DNA of 64,000 nucleotides from NCBI RefSeq assembly GCF_003063625.1, contig NZ_CP026604.1:930001-994000 (forward strand), read 5' to 3'. Below, one piece after another: positions 55,420-64,000 of the stretch. The DNA comes from Saccharobesus litoralis (GTDB lineage Bacteria > Pseudomonadota > Gammaproteobacteria > Enterobacterales > Alteromonadaceae). Within the stretch, counting starts at the first letter, position 1. Every line of letters begins with the position of its first letter. Position numbers and translations under genes: made by a program. Under the pieces are notes generated by a model that was not told the DNA's origin, did not search any database, and worked only from the letters and a program-made list of their open reading frames with translations.

Positions 55420-56532
55420 TTAAATTTTATTTATGGTTGCTAACGCTTCGGCGGTTGGTTCCATACCTGCACCCGCCGCTTGCGAAGCGACATAGTAACC
55501 GTCTTTCACTTGGGCTGGGTGTTTCATCCAATTGCTTAACCAAGGAATATATTCCAATAAATTACACGCAGGATGTGCCATACATAAGTGTTGATGCACT
55601 TGTCCCATATCGCCAACGTGTGGCACAACAGGTAAGTTATTAGCATGGGCCAGCTCAGCTACAGTCCACCACTCGGTAATACCCGCCAAGCGCACAATAT
55701 CGGGTTGCACATAGTCCACCGCACCCGCTTGAACAAAGTCGCGGAATTGCTGCGTTAAGTATAGTTGCTCGCCAAGCGCGATTGGCGTTGACATGGCATT
55801 GGCTAAACGTTGATGACCTTTAACATCGTCAAAGCCCATTGGTTCCTCGATCCAGCTAATATCGAATTGGGCAAGCTGGTTACCTAAACGAATAGCATCG
55901 GGCAACGACCAACGGCCATTAGCATCTGTCATAATACGGACTTCATCACCTAATGCATGCCGAACCGCTTCGATGCGACGCAAATCTTCAGTGCCGGAAT
56001 CACCACCAACCTTAATTTTAACCGCGCGGTAACCTTGCTCTTCCACCATACGTTTGCAGTCTGAAACTAAATCTTGTTTCGACCAATTTAACCAACCACC
56101 ATCAGTGTTATAGGCTTCAAGTTTCTCTTTGCCTGATGCGCCTAATAGATGCCAAAGCGGCATATCTAACGCTTTACATTTTAAATCCCATAGCGCAATG
56201 TCAATCGCCCCTAAAGCTAGATGAGTAATGCCTGAGCGGCCAACCCAATAGATCTCGCTCGACTTATACATTTTGTGCCATAAAGCGCGAGTGGCTAATG
56301 CATCTTCACCGATTAACAAAGGGCCAAAACTATCTGTAATACATTCAACGATTAGCTTGTCAGTAGGCAAGTGTGCGTGTGTGCCTGAAAAGCCATAACC
56401 AACATGACCAGTATCAGTATGAATGGCCACACCCGGTGCTCCCCAATGGGTAATGGAATGAGTACTGTCTTTAATGCCACCGCGCGTAACCGGTGCATGT
56501 AAAATAATGGGTTCTAATTTAGTAATTCTCAT
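55420..56532 (-). CDS. Enolase-superfamily sugar-acid dehydratase or 3,6-anhydro-L-galactonate cycloisomerase
   Basis: The 370-residue protein has the mandelate-racemase/muconate-cycloisomerase organisation. The N-terminal capping domain is at about 1-125. The barrel carries the catalytic 'VKIKVGG' (KxK) near residue 172, metal ligands 'MTDANGRW', 'WIEEPMGF' and 'ALGEQLY', and 'VPHVGD' with a His on the last strand. Family members dehydrate aldonates or convert 3,6-anhydro-L-galactonate to 2-keto-3-deoxy-L-galactonate. GH117, GH50 and the dehydrogenases nearby favour the cycloisomerase, while GH29 would favour L-fuconate dehydratase. It lies 17 bp from the mutarotase gene in the operon. Confidence 0.85.
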   Translation of the reverse strand: MRITKLEPIILHAPVTRGGIKDSTHSITHWGAPGVAIHTDTGHVGYGFSGTHAHLPTDKLIVECITDSFGPLLIGEDALATRALWHKMYKSSEIYWVGRSGITHLALGAIDIALWDLKCKALDMPLWHLLGASGKEKLEAYNTDGGWLNWSKQDLVSDCKRMVEEQGYRAVKIKVGGDSGTEDLRRIEAVRHALGDEVRIMTDANGRWSLPDAIRLGNQLAQFDISWIEEPMGFDDVKGHQRLANAMSTPIALGEQLYLTQQFRDFVQAGAVDYVQPDIVRLAGITEWWTVAELAHANNLPVVPHVGDMGQVHQHLCMAHPACNLLEYIPWLSNWMKHPAQVKDGYYVASQAAGAGMEPTAEALATINKI

Positions 56533-56609
56533 GGTTTACCCTAATGTTTAAATTCTTTTCTCTTTCGTAGGTCAAGGTTCGACTTAATCCCCAATCATAA
56601 TCAAACACA

Positions 56610-56686
56610 TTCACCCTGAGCGAAGTCGAAGGGTCGTGTCTATCTAACATACTGAAACCCTTCGACTGCTCCGCGCTCAGGGTGAA
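56610..56686. repeat. Long inverted repeat in intra-operon gap
   Basis: Arms TTCACCCTGAGCG...GTCGAAGGGT and ACCCTTCGACT...CGCTCAGGGTGAA face each other across about 25 bp between the dehydrogenase and dehydratase genes. This is a widespread GCTCAGGGTGAA-type bacterial repeat; related sequence is at 3800-3920 and 59650-59745. Confidence 0.75.
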
Positions 56687-56724
56687 AGTACAGTGCTGTA
56701 TGGAACCAACCCTCAGTTCTCAAA

Positions 56725-57729
56725 CTAATACTCAATTAATGCTTTGATTAACCCTGGCTGGCCAATTAACTCTAGTAGTTGAGTATCTAGCTGATCAAAC
56801 TGCAAGGTTTGGCTGATCATAGGTGTGGGATCAATAGCCCCAGATGAAATCGCGTCGATAACCTGTTTAAAATCGTCTGAAATAGCGGCGCGACTTGCCG
56901 CCAAGGTAATGCCTTTATTAACAAAATTTTCAACGTCGATTTTGACTTGCCCTAAATGCAAACCAACAAAAACGACATGCCCACCCACTTCCACTAAATC
57001 AAAACAAGCATTCATTGAATGTTCGTTACCCGTTGCATCGATAATACGCTCTGGCAATTGGCCAAAATGCTGATAAATATCGTCTTGTAATGTCGCGCCC
57101 ACTTTGTAGGCTTTACCTAATTGCAGTGTGTGTTCGGCAAACTGTAAGCGATTGTCATCAACATCAACCACAAGCAAATTAGCGCCCGCGGCTTTAGCAA
57201 ATAATGCGGCCGCTAAACCAATAGTGCCCATGCCTAAAATCACCACAGGATCACCCTCGCTAATTTCAGCGCGTGACACGGCATGCGCACCAATAGCTAA
57301 AGGTTCGACTAGCGCGGCTTGCTCAGGAGTTAATTGATTAGCTTTATGTAAATATTGCGTCGGCACAGTCATAAATGGCGTATGACCACCATCAAAGTGA
57401 ATGCCTAATACTTGCAGGTTAGAGCAGCAATTTGTTTTGCCAGTGCGACAAGCAAAACATTCGCCACAGAAATAATAAGGTTCGACGACACAACGGTCGC
57501 CCGCTGTGAGTTCACTGCCTTCAGCTGGGCTGACCACTTCAACACACAGCTCATGACCTAAACGGCGAGGATAAGAAAAGAAAGGTTGCTTGCCAGACAT
57601 AGCATGAATGTCGGAGCCACACACACCACAACTTAAAACTTTAACTAAGGTTTCCCCAGCTAAAGCTTGCGGCATAGCAACCTCTTGAAAACTAAATTTA
57701 CCCGGCTCAATAAGGTTTAAACTTTTCAT
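56725..57729 (-). CDS. Zinc-dependent alcohol dehydrogenase (MDR family), sugar-acid dehydrogenase candidate
   Basis: The 334-residue protein has catalytic zinc ligands 'CGVCGSDIH' (Cys34 region) and 'GHELCVEV', and a structural zinc lobe with four Cys in 'FCGECFACRTGKTNCC'. The Rossmann motif is 'VVILGMGTIGLAAALFAKAAGA'. The sequence resembles L-galactonate/L-idonate 5-dehydrogenases and other polyol dehydrogenases. As the first gene of the operon it fits 2-keto-3-deoxy-L-galactonate 5-dehydrogenase of the anhydrogalactose pathway, or an L-fucose/galactonate enzyme. The reaction is inferred. Confidence 0.88.
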   Translation of the reverse strand: MKSLNLIEPGKFSFQEVAMPQALAGETLVKVLSCGVCGSDIHAMSGKQPFFSYPRRLGHELCVEVVSPAEGSELTAGDRCVVEPYYFCGECFACRTGKTNCCSNLQVLGIHFDGGHTPFMTVPTQYLHKANQLTPEQAALVEPLAIGAHAVSRAEISEGDPVVILGMGTIGLAAALFAKAAGANLLVVDVDDNRLQFAEHTLQLGKAYKVGATLQDDIYQHFGQLPERIIDATGNEHSMNACFDLVEVGGHVVFVGLHLGQVKIDVENFVNKGITLAASRAAISDDFKQVIDAISSGAIDPTPMISQTLQFDQLDTQLLELIGQPGLIKALIEY

Positions 57730-58258
57730 TATTAGCGCAACTTATCTATTTCAAATTTAAATAGAGCTCTTCAACAATTGCGGCTAATGTTAACAGGAGG
57801 TAAAACTTACATCTTGCACTATTGAATTTATGGTAAATATTATAAAAAATAGCCAAAATTGAGCTGCAGGCCAATAAAATAGGGAGTTAAAGTCACTAGC
57901 TCAGCTAGTAAATTGCAACAAAAAAGTTCTATAAACCCAGTTTTCAATCACAAAAATGACATTAATTTAAATAACCTCGACTTACTCTCGACTTATTAGT
58001 GGTAATAAATACAATTAAAAAAAATCAAACGATTAACAAATAAATTCCTAGCATAGAGTCACAGCGCTAGGGTTATAGAGGCTGAACTCAAGTTTCAAAC
58101 AAATCCTACGTACTTACAATCCATGTAACGCGCAACGCGATAAAATACACCTTTTTTGTTCATAAATTTAAAGATGCACTTTCATATTTTAAAGGAAATT
58201 TATTATTGTTTAAGGCAAACTATACTATCGGTATCGCATTCTTATATCCCAACAGAGC
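57730..58258. other. Divergent intergenic region with promoters
   Basis: The region is AT-rich and contains the promoters of the catabolic operon (-) and the AraC gene (+). A GTTTCAAACAAATCCTACG module with an ACTTACAATCCATGTAACG hairpin (58090-58130) is a decayed part of the MITE-like family. I see no gene and no clear operator. Confidence 0.5.
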
Positions 58259-59602
58259 ATGTATTTAGAGCTTAACAACATCACCTTTCAGTATTTTTTA
58301 ATGCCGATCATCTCGTCGCAATTACTGTTAATGGTGTTGTTATACTTTGTGGTGATTTATCGTGGGGTGCTCAAAGGCCGTAATTTATTCAGTTGTTTTT
58401 TAGTCGTTTTTATTACCTTTTTACTTTGTCGCTCGGTGCAAGAGTTTGCTCAAGACACTACCAAGCTATTCTTATTGTATTTCCGAATAAGTTTGCTGTT
58501 TTCGATAGGTTTTCCCACATTAATAGCCGCACTTTTCCTGCAAAGCAAGATACAAGTAGATCGGCTGACTTGGGTAATTCTGTTCGGTGCCGGTTCGTTT
58601 ATTTCTTTGTTTTATTCAATGTCACACGATGTTGCCCACCATGGTGTTTATTTTTCAAAACAAATAGCTAATTTTTTACCTTTTGAACTAAGTACCCATA
58701 CCCACCGCTATACCTCGACAGTGGGTATTTGCGTGATGTTGCTATTACCTTGTTTGTACCTGCTATACAAACAACTGATGGATGAGAGAAATAAGATCAC
58801 ACTGGCGTTTTTAACAGGCGCTTTGTGCTTTGGCTTTTTCTTTTTAATGAGCATGTTCCTATTTCGCTTTTACTGGATCTACGGTATCGGCGCTGCATTA
58901 CTGGCGGCATGTTGGAGTTATGCGGTCTATCTCGACATTACAGAGATGAAAGGTAAAACCTTTCTGCTAACCGAAGAGTTAAACCTGCTACTGCGTTCCG
59001 GCAATAAAAATATTCAACCTGAATTACGCCAGATGTTAGAAAACATCGAACTGCAATCTCAAGGCGATTTGGATCACTACAAACTTAAAGTTAGAGAAAT
59101 ACTTAGCCTATTAACAGATAGCACGATCGACGCGGGTGGTGATAAAAAAGCCTTGCTAGATCGTAACGAGCAAAAGATTAATGCCATTAGCCAAAGTCAG
59201 GATATTGCCGCCGTTCGCCAGCTTGCTACTTGTGAAGTTATTGAGCTGTCCGCGACTATTTCAGATATCCCAACTAAACGCAGTGAACAAGTTGTCGAGC
59301 AAGTCACTCGCTATATTCATGAGCAATTTAGTGGGCAGTTTGATTTTAGCGAGCTATCAAAACAGCTGGGCATGAGTGAATCCTACATTCGCCGTATCTT
59401 TAAAAAACAAACCAATCAAACTATCAATCAGTACTTATCTGACTATCGTATTGAGCAAGCAAAAATTCTACTGCAGTCGCTATCAGTTACCGACACCGCC
59501 TTTTCCGTTGGTTTTAACGATGCCAATTACTTTAGTACCGTATTTAAAAAGCTAACTGGGCAAAGTCCGACCGAATATCAACAGTCTTTGGTTTCGACTT
59601 AG
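58259..59602 (+). CDS. Membrane-bound AraC family transcriptional regulator
   Basis: The 447-residue protein has about seven hydrophobic segments in residues 10-235, a coiled Glu/Leu-rich linker (about 240-340) and a C-terminal AraC HTH_18 domain (about 345-445). That domain contains 'FSELSKQLGMSESYIRRIFKKQTNQTINQYLSDYRIEQAKILLQ' and 'SVTDTAFSVGFNDANYFSTVFKKLTGQSPTEYQQ'. A 7TM sensor fused to AraC would sense a signal at the membrane and act on nearby promoters. It lies between the galactan operon and the GH50 gene and probably controls both. Candidate target sites are at 59854-59880. Confidence 0.85.
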   Translation: MYLELNNITFQYFLMPIISSQLLLMVLLYFVVIYRGVLKGRNLFSCFLVVFITFLLCRSVQEFAQDTTKLFLLYFRISLLFSIGFPTLIAALFLQSKIQVDRLTWVILFGAGSFISLFYSMSHDVAHHGVYFSKQIANFLPFELSTHTHRYTSTVGICVMLLLPCLYLLYKQLMDERNKITLAFLTGALCFGFFFLMSMFLFRFYWIYGIGAALLAACWSYAVYLDITEMKGKTFLLTEELNLLLRSGNKNIQPELRQMLENIELQSQGDLDHYKLKVREILSLLTDSTIDAGGDKKALLDRNEQKINAISQSQDIAAVRQLATCEVIELSATISDIPTKRSEQVVEQVTRYIHEQFSGQFDFSELSKQLGMSESYIRRIFKKQTNQTINQYLSDYRIEQAKILLQSLSVTDTAFSVGFNDANYFSTVFKKLTGQSPTEYQQSLVST

Positions 59603-59992
59603 ATAGAGCCATCTTATACTAGAGCCAGAAGAAAATGGGCTGAAGAGCGCTTTCACACTGAGCGCGAAGCAGTCGAAGTGTCGGTAAGTTAAAAAGTAAG
59701 AAGACTTCGACGAGCTCAGCCTGAAGTTGTTTATATAATCGAAATATTTGTATAAACATCACATAGTTAGTCATTTCTGCTTGCCGAGCTGAAAAATCGA
59801 ATTGTTCATTTCTTTTTTAAAAATCCCTAACACCAACAAACCACCAAATATTTTTTATATAAATCTACCATTTATATAAAAACCACAAACCGAAACAACT
59901 AGACGACATATCAATGTTATTTGTTAACAACAAATTAACTTAAGATACCTAATAATCCGCCAGTCTTAATTTAGAATGTTAAAGGTTTAACA
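59603..59992. other. GH50 upstream region with repeat and regulatory elements
   Basis: At about 59650-59745 lies a GTCGAAGTGTCGG / CTTCGACGAGCTCAG repeat also seen at 3800-3920. The rest is AT-rich, with the tandem TTTATATAAA elements recorded separately and a TTGTTAACAACAA palindromic stretch around 59925-59937. Confidence 0.55.
59854..59880. promoter_or_regulatory. Two TTTATATAAA elements with 17-bp period upstream of GH50
   Basis: Identical 10-bp self-complementary sequences start at 59854 and 59871. AraC proteins commonly bind two half-sites on the same face with periods near 17 or 21 bp. The AraC gene lies immediately upstream. The motif may also partly be promoter sequence. Confidence 0.42.
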
Positions 59993-62194
59993 ATGAAACA
60001 TGCCATCCAAATGTTGGTAAGTAGCTGTCTCGCATGCTTACTTACAACGGTAAATGCGTTTGCTGGGCAAGCAGATCAACAAAAAGTGCCAGATAGCCTA
60101 ATGCTGTTCGATTTTGAAAAAGGCTTTGAGTTGGGCTCAGCCATCACTAACGATGCCAAAGTTAGCTTGGTCAACAAGCACGGTTCGCAACAGCTATTGT
60201 TGGAAACAGGTATGAAATCGGGCGCACCGGGTGTCACGATTAAAAGACCAAAAGGCAGTTGGGACTTAAACGCCTACTACCATGTAAAAATGGATATCAC
60301 TAACGCTGGTGAGCACCCTGCTCGCATCATCTTTAAAGTTGGCGATCCTGCAGATGGTATGGAAGCATGGCAAATGGAGATCCGCTTTGATTTAGCGCCG
60401 GGTCAAACCAAAACCGTAGCCGACGATATTATTACCTCACCTTGGCGTTTCTCAAAGCCGCTTGAGTTAGTCGCCATGCGCGCCGCACCCGGCCAAGCAA
60501 AATCAGATTTAAGTGCGATTAATCAGGTTAAAGTCACCATTAACTATCCTGACAACAATCATAAACTATTAATTGATAATATCCGCGCTACTAACCCTGT
60601 ACGCTGGGTAGACCCAGAAGGTTTCTTGCCGTTTGTGGATCGTTTTGGTCAATACAAGCACGCACATTGGCCGGGTAAAACCTTATCGGTTGATGATTTA
60701 CGCCAACAAGCGATTGATGAAGATCGTGAATTAGCCGCGCAGCCTGGACCAAAACACTTTAATAAATACGGCGGCTGGCAAAACGGCCCACAGCTTAAAG
60801 CGACAGGGTATTTTAGAACTGAGAAATACAATGATGTTTGGTGGTTAGTCGATCCGCTAGGACGCTTGTTCTGGTCACATGGTGTTGGTGTAGTATTCCC
60901 CGGTACCGCGATCACTGGCACAACCGACCGCGAAAGCTACTTTGAATGGTTACCCGAAAAAGACTCTGCCTTTGGTGCTTTTTATGGCAAAGCTGGTCGC
61001 GCTTCACATGGTTACTATAAAACCTTAGCTGAACGCGAAACCTATAACTTTACCGCTTCTAACCTTTATCAAAAGTTTGGTGACAACTGGAAACAAGAAT
61101 TTGACCGCGTCACCCATGCGCGCATTCGCAGTTGGGGCATGAACACCTTAGGTGTCGCGTCTAACCGAGAGCTAAGCAAACAGGGTAAAACACCTTACAC
61201 AGAAACGGTTTGGGTTTGGGGCACCAAAAAAATCGAAGCCTCTAAAGGTTATTGGGGACAATTCCACGATGTGTTCGATCCTAGCTTTCGTCGCCAATTA
61301 AAGCGAGCTTTAGCAAACCGCGATCACGCAATCGATGATCCTTGGGTATTAGGTTTCTTTGTCGAGAACGAATTGTCATGGGGTGCTGAAGGTTCTTTAG
61401 CGATTGCAACGTTAGAAAGCCCAGCCAGTCAGCCAGCTAAAAAAGAGTTTGTGAAAGATTTAAAAGCCAAATACAAAACCATTAGCAAATTAAACAAAGT
61501 ATGGGGTACTAAGCACAGCTCTTGGAACGCATTATTGCAATCGACAACCCCACCCAATAGAGCAAAAGCTTGGCAAGACATTAGCCGTTTTTACAAAAAG
61601 ATAGTCGAAACCTACTTCGCTACTGTGCGTGATGAGTTAAAAGCCGTCGCTCCAAATGGCTTATATTTAGGCTGCCGCCTTGCTTGGGCAAATAGCGATA
61701 CCGTAATTCGCACCGCCGCTAAATATACCGATGTTATCAGCATGAACAAGTACCAATACCATGTGACCAATGTGGGTTTACCTAAAGGTGTAGATAAGCC
61801 GATTATTATTGGCGAATTCCACTTTGGATCGCTTGATCGCGGCGCATTACACCTAGGTGTAGTTGAAGCAACTAGCCAATCGCATCGAGCGGAGTTGTAT
61901 ACGGATTACGTTGAGAGTGCGCTATTAAATCCCTATATCGTTGGTACTCATTGGTTCCAATACGGCGAGCAGCCCCCTACTGGCCGAGGCGATGGTGAAA
62001 ACTACAATGTGGGTATTGTCGACTTAGCCGATAAACCTTTCCCGGAGCTGGTTAAAAGCATTCGAGAAATCGGTTATCGCATGTATAACTTCCGCAGCTC
62101 AGCAGCCGAAAATAACCAGATAGTTCAACCGAAAATGCCAGTGAAAAAAGATACTGTGCAAGTGGATGAAGACGCGCATACGCGCTCTAATTAG
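59993..62194 (+). CDS. GH50 family beta-agarase (secreted)
   Basis: The 733-residue protein has a signal peptide (cleavage after 'NAFA', about residue 24) and an N-terminal beta-sandwich/CBM-like domain (about 30-200). The GH50 catalytic barrel is at about 260-690. Motifs are 'VWWLVDPLGRLFWSHGVGVV', acid/base Glu460 in 'FFVENELSWG', and nucleophile Glu608 in 'IIIGEFHFGSLDRG'. GH50 enzymes are exo-beta-agarases releasing neoagarobiose, which GH117 then splits. It follows the AraC regulator and is transcribed alone, ending in a hairpin. A beta-galactosidase-like specificity on a related galactan cannot be excluded. Confidence 0.92.
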   Translation: MKHAIQMLVSSCLACLLTTVNAFAGQADQQKVPDSLMLFDFEKGFELGSAITNDAKVSLVNKHGSQQLLLETGMKSGAPGVTIKRPKGSWDLNAYYHVKMDITNAGEHPARIIFKVGDPADGMEAWQMEIRFDLAPGQTKTVADDIITSPWRFSKPLELVAMRAAPGQAKSDLSAINQVKVTINYPDNNHKLLIDNIRATNPVRWVDPEGFLPFVDRFGQYKHAHWPGKTLSVDDLRQQAIDEDRELAAQPGPKHFNKYGGWQNGPQLKATGYFRTEKYNDVWWLVDPLGRLFWSHGVGVVFPGTAITGTTDRESYFEWLPEKDSAFGAFYGKAGRASHGYYKTLAERETYNFTASNLYQKFGDNWKQEFDRVTHARIRSWGMNTLGVASNRELSKQGKTPYTETVWVWGTKKIEASKGYWGQFHDVFDPSFRRQLKRALANRDHAIDDPWVLGFFVENELSWGAEGSLAIATLESPASQPAKKEFVKDLKAKYKTISKLNKVWGTKHSSWNALLQSTTPPNRAKAWQDISRFYKKIVETYFATVRDELKAVAPNGLYLGCRLAWANSDTVIRTAAKYTDVISMNKYQYHVTNVGLPKGVDKPIIIGEFHFGSLDRGALHLGVVEATSQSHRAELYTDYVESALLNPYIVGTHWFQYGEQPPTGRGDGENYNVGIVDLADKPFPELVKSIREIGYRMYNFRSSAAENNQIVQPKMPVKKDTVQVDEDAHTRSN

Positions 62195-62201
62195 AAGGGA
62201 T

Positions 62202-62225
62202 TTAGGAGCAATGGATTGCTCCTAA
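62202..62225 (+). terminator. Hairpin after the GH50 gene
   Basis: A perfect TTAGGAGCAA / TTGCTCCTAA stem with a 4-nt loop, starting 8 bp after the stop. No T-run follows. Confidence 0.6.
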
Positions 62226-62289
62226 GCGCCGCGGGTCGCGACATTTAAATGGTGGGAGTCGTTCGTCTCCGGCCACCCTACTTGCTATA

Positions 62290-62703
62290 TTACTTTTCAG
62301 TTTGCACTAAACTAAACCAGTTGCCGGAATTATCTAAGCCCATAGCTTCAACGCCATATAGCTGTTCTGTCGGTGGTTGGATAAACTCAACGCCTTTAGC
62401 CACAAGCTCTTCGTACGTTTTTTGACAATCTTTAGTTTTGAAAACGCCCGCACCAAACGCGCCTTCCTTTATCAGACTTCGTATTTTTTCAGCTGAGTCT
62501 TTGGTAAACATAGGTCCTTCTTTTGGCTCTGCTAAAACCAGCTGAAGTTGTGATTGAGATTTCGGATACACAGTTAGCCATCGGAAACCACCTTCCACTT
62601 TCATATCATCACCGACTTCAAAACCGAGTTTGTTCTTATAAAAATCAAGTGCTTCGTCTTGATTAAGTACGTATATTGTTGAATGCGCTATGGACGTGAT
62701 CAT
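62290..62703 (-). CDS. VOC/glyoxalase superfamily protein
   Basis: The 137-residue protein has the paired beta-alpha-beta-beta-beta pattern of vicinal-oxygen-chelate proteins: 'IAHSTIYVLNQDEALDFYKNKLGFEVGDDM' and 'DCQKTYEELVAKGVEFIQPPTEQLYGVEAMGLDNSGNWFSLVQ'. Metal ligands His7 and the Glu in 'YGVEAMGLD' are plausible. It resembles the bleomycin/fosfomycin-resistance or glyoxalase I-like group; substrate is unknown. Confidence 0.85.
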   Translation of the reverse strand: MITSIAHSTIYVLNQDEALDFYKNKLGFEVGDDMKVEGGFRWLTVYPKSQSQLQLVLAEPKEGPMFTKDSAEKIRSLIKEGAFGAGVFKTKDCQKTYEELVAKGVEFIQPPTEQLYGVEAMGLDNSGNWFSLVQTEK

Positions 62704-63077
62704 TTAAATATTCCCTGTTGTTAAGTCATCGTTATCTTATAGCAATAATCAAAGTGATATTTCTCCAATATTGCTCACTTTGGCAATTTACCCCCAAAAT
62801 AGGTACTTCTGATAATACTCGATGTTCATTATTTTCGAAGCCATGGAATGTATGTTACTTAAACAGCTAGAATTCATCTTCTAGACGTTCCAAAACAGAA
62901 AATACTTTCTTAAACAAAAAACTATGGCTGGCAAACCCAATTCGAATGATGACACCAAACGACCCTACATGCCCTTATATGTTGATGATTTCCAATGTTT
63001 ATTTAAAGGGATATAAAGAGTAAACTCCATTGAAAAATGATTAAACGCTGCGTTTGCTGCAGCAAAATAATGTTTAA
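62704..63077. other. Intergenic region, nothing recognised
   Basis: The 374-bp stretch is AT-rich with no repeat family or gene that I can support. Confidence 0.45.
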
Positions 63078-63641
63078 ATGGAGCTTAACTTGAAAAATAC
63101 CATGATTTGCTCACTTCTACTCTCTCTAGCTAGCTGCGGAGGCTCTGGTGGCAAAGATACATCTAACGATTACTCGGAACAATATAAGAACCTAGTAGGA
63201 AAATGGACTTCGAATTGTTTTCTTACACCTGAACAGCAATTTAAAGATCCTACAGAGCCCAAAGTGGTTGATATCGATTTGTACGTTAGAGAAACATTGG
63301 AATATACGGATACAACCTTCAAAGCAACAAGGCTATTTTATTCAGATCCTAGCTGCACTAATTCCGTTAATTATGTTTTGGATCCTGATTCGGGGCAGAC
63401 TGGTGTCTATGATTTTAAAAACAGCTTTGAAAGTTCAGATGGATTAACGTCGAATTCATACAAAATGGAGTATTCGTTTGACTACAGCATAACTGGAGCC
63501 ATTAAGTTGAATAGCAAAGGACAACCTGTACCGCGTTTATTTGAAAAATCATATTATTTTGACGTAGAGAAAATGTACCCGGTTTTACGTTCGCAAGAAA
63601 ATTTATATGTTAATTTTCAAATTGAATATACTTTGCAGTAA
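63078..63641 (+). CDS. Small lipoprotein of unknown function
   Basis: The 187-residue frame has a lipoprotein signal ('MICSLLLSLASCGGSGG', lipobox L-A-S-C). A TTG at 63090 (GGAG lies just upstream) may be the true start, giving a short n-region MKNTM. The mature part has a conserved-looking pattern 'LVGKWTSNCFL...YVRETLEYTDTTFKATRLFYSDPSC' that resembles small beta-barrel lipocalin-like proteins with a 'GKWTSxC' opening. I know no family for it. It is transcribed alone. Confidence 0.6.
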   Translation: MELNLKNTMICSLLLSLASCGGSGGKDTSNDYSEQYKNLVGKWTSNCFLTPEQQFKDPTEPKVVDIDLYVRETLEYTDTTFKATRLFYSDPSCTNSVNYVLDPDSGQTGVYDFKNSFESSDGLTSNSYKMEYSFDYSITGAIKLNSKGQPVPRLFEKSYYFDVEKMYPVLRSQENLYVNFQIEYTLQ

Positions 63642-63752
63642 CAAAGTCTTTGTGAGGTAGCAAACCTCACTATTGTGTTGAAAACGTCTAAAAACCAAAA
63701 GCTAATCTGGTGTCCGAGCAGGCACCAGATAGAAATGCAAAAATGATATTGC

Positions 63753-64000
63753 TCACTTAGGCAATTTACCCAAAAAACGGTAGGCGAAACAGGCTGGGAT
63801 CACTTGTGCGGGAAAACGGAACGGCTCAGCTGACATAGCCCAAAGTTTACGACGATATAAAGTCGGCACCATACCCACTTGTTTTAGAAACAATGAAGAA
63901 AAACTACCTAGGCTTGTGTAACCGACTTTTTCGCATACTTCTGAAACACTAAAATTTTCGGTTATCAGCATTTTCTTAGCTTCTGCAACTCTTAGCCGAA
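63753..64000 (-). CDS. AraC family regulator, C-terminal DNA-binding domain (cut by window end)
   Basis: The frame is open to base 64000 and reads 'RLRVAEAKKMLITENFSVSEVCEKVGYTSLGSFSSLFLKQVGMVPTLYRRK'. This is the second half of an AraC HTH_18 domain, beginning in the linker helix. The N-terminal part lies beyond the window. The tail of about 35 residues after the HTH is longer than usual. Target genes are unknown. Confidence 0.9.
   Translation of the reverse strand, partial: RLRVAEAKKMLITENFSVSEVCEKVGYTSLGSFSSLFLKQVGMVPTLYRRKLWAMSAEPFRFPAQVIPACFAYRFLGKLPK

Noticed and set aside
59993-62194. GH42 or GH2 beta-galactosidase
   Set aside because: The 'DPLGRLFWSHGVG' and 'GEFHFGSLDRG' motifs are those of GH50.
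1-64000. tRNA, rRNA, integrase or phage genes
   Set aside because: None was recognised on either strand; repeats present do not carry transposase genes.

Overview
The window looks like part of the chromosome of a marine, seaweed-degrading gammaproteobacterium of the Alteromonadales type (Catenovulum, Paraglaciecola or a relative is a guess from gene content). The reasons are an AT-leaning base composition, a TIGR01782-type TonB receptor, many lipoprotein CAZymes, a zrg-type zinc cluster and an RpoH/Hsp20 pair. I saw no rRNA, tRNA, CRISPR array, phage or complete insertion sequence. Repeats of several structured families fill much of the intergenic space.

Left part (1-40284): a locus for a sulfated, rhamnose-rich uronan, most likely ulvan. 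It holds the end of a DUF4861-like protein, L-rhamnose mutarotase, a PL24/PL25-type seven-bladed ulvan lyase, a GH78 alpha-L-rhamnosidase, an S1-type (iduronate-2-sulfatase-like) sulfatase and a GH43 xylosidase-like enzyme. It also has a jelly-roll polysaccharide lyase-like lipoprotein, three parallel beta-helix GH49/GH28-like proteins, a TonB receptor with two large Ig/beta-propeller lipoproteins, a FadR-type GntR regulator, an aldose 1-epimerase and a TauE/SafE anion exporter. A haem-binding 'PVC-type' dehydrogenase lipoprotein, a solute-binding-like protein and an ASPIC/UnbV FG-GAP protein sit at its right edge. The inferred division of labour is that lyase and sulfatase open the polymer, GH78, GH43 and the beta-helix enzymes trim oligosaccharides, the receptor imports them, and mutarotases feed catabolism.

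Middle (40453-47145): a DUF4340 gene preceded by a possible 22-residue leader, Hsp20 with an RpoH-type sigma factor, and a zinc-linked cluster (FtsX-like permease, ABC ATPase, DUF3299 protein, His-rich ZrgA/DUF2796 protein). A 23-bp palindrome of Zur-box type lies upstream of ZrgA. The ZrgA start region looks frameshifted in an A8 tract.

Right part (47293-62194): a red-algal galactan (agar/porphyran) module with GH117, GH29, a sodium symporter, two SDRs, a two-domain mutarotase-like protein, an enolase-superfamily sugar-acid dehydratase or cycloisomerase, a zinc alcohol dehydrogenase, a membrane-bound AraC regulator and a GH50 beta-agarase. The window closes with a VOC protein, a small lipoprotein and the 3' end of another AraC regulator.

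The most unusual non-coding content is: (i) a MITE-like family with TATAGTC/GACTATA ends, whose same end always faces a coding sequence; (ii) four arrays, about 21 units in all, of an 86-93 bp hairpin repeat, lying exactly between genes of the zinc and galactan regions; (iii) several palindromic operator candidates.
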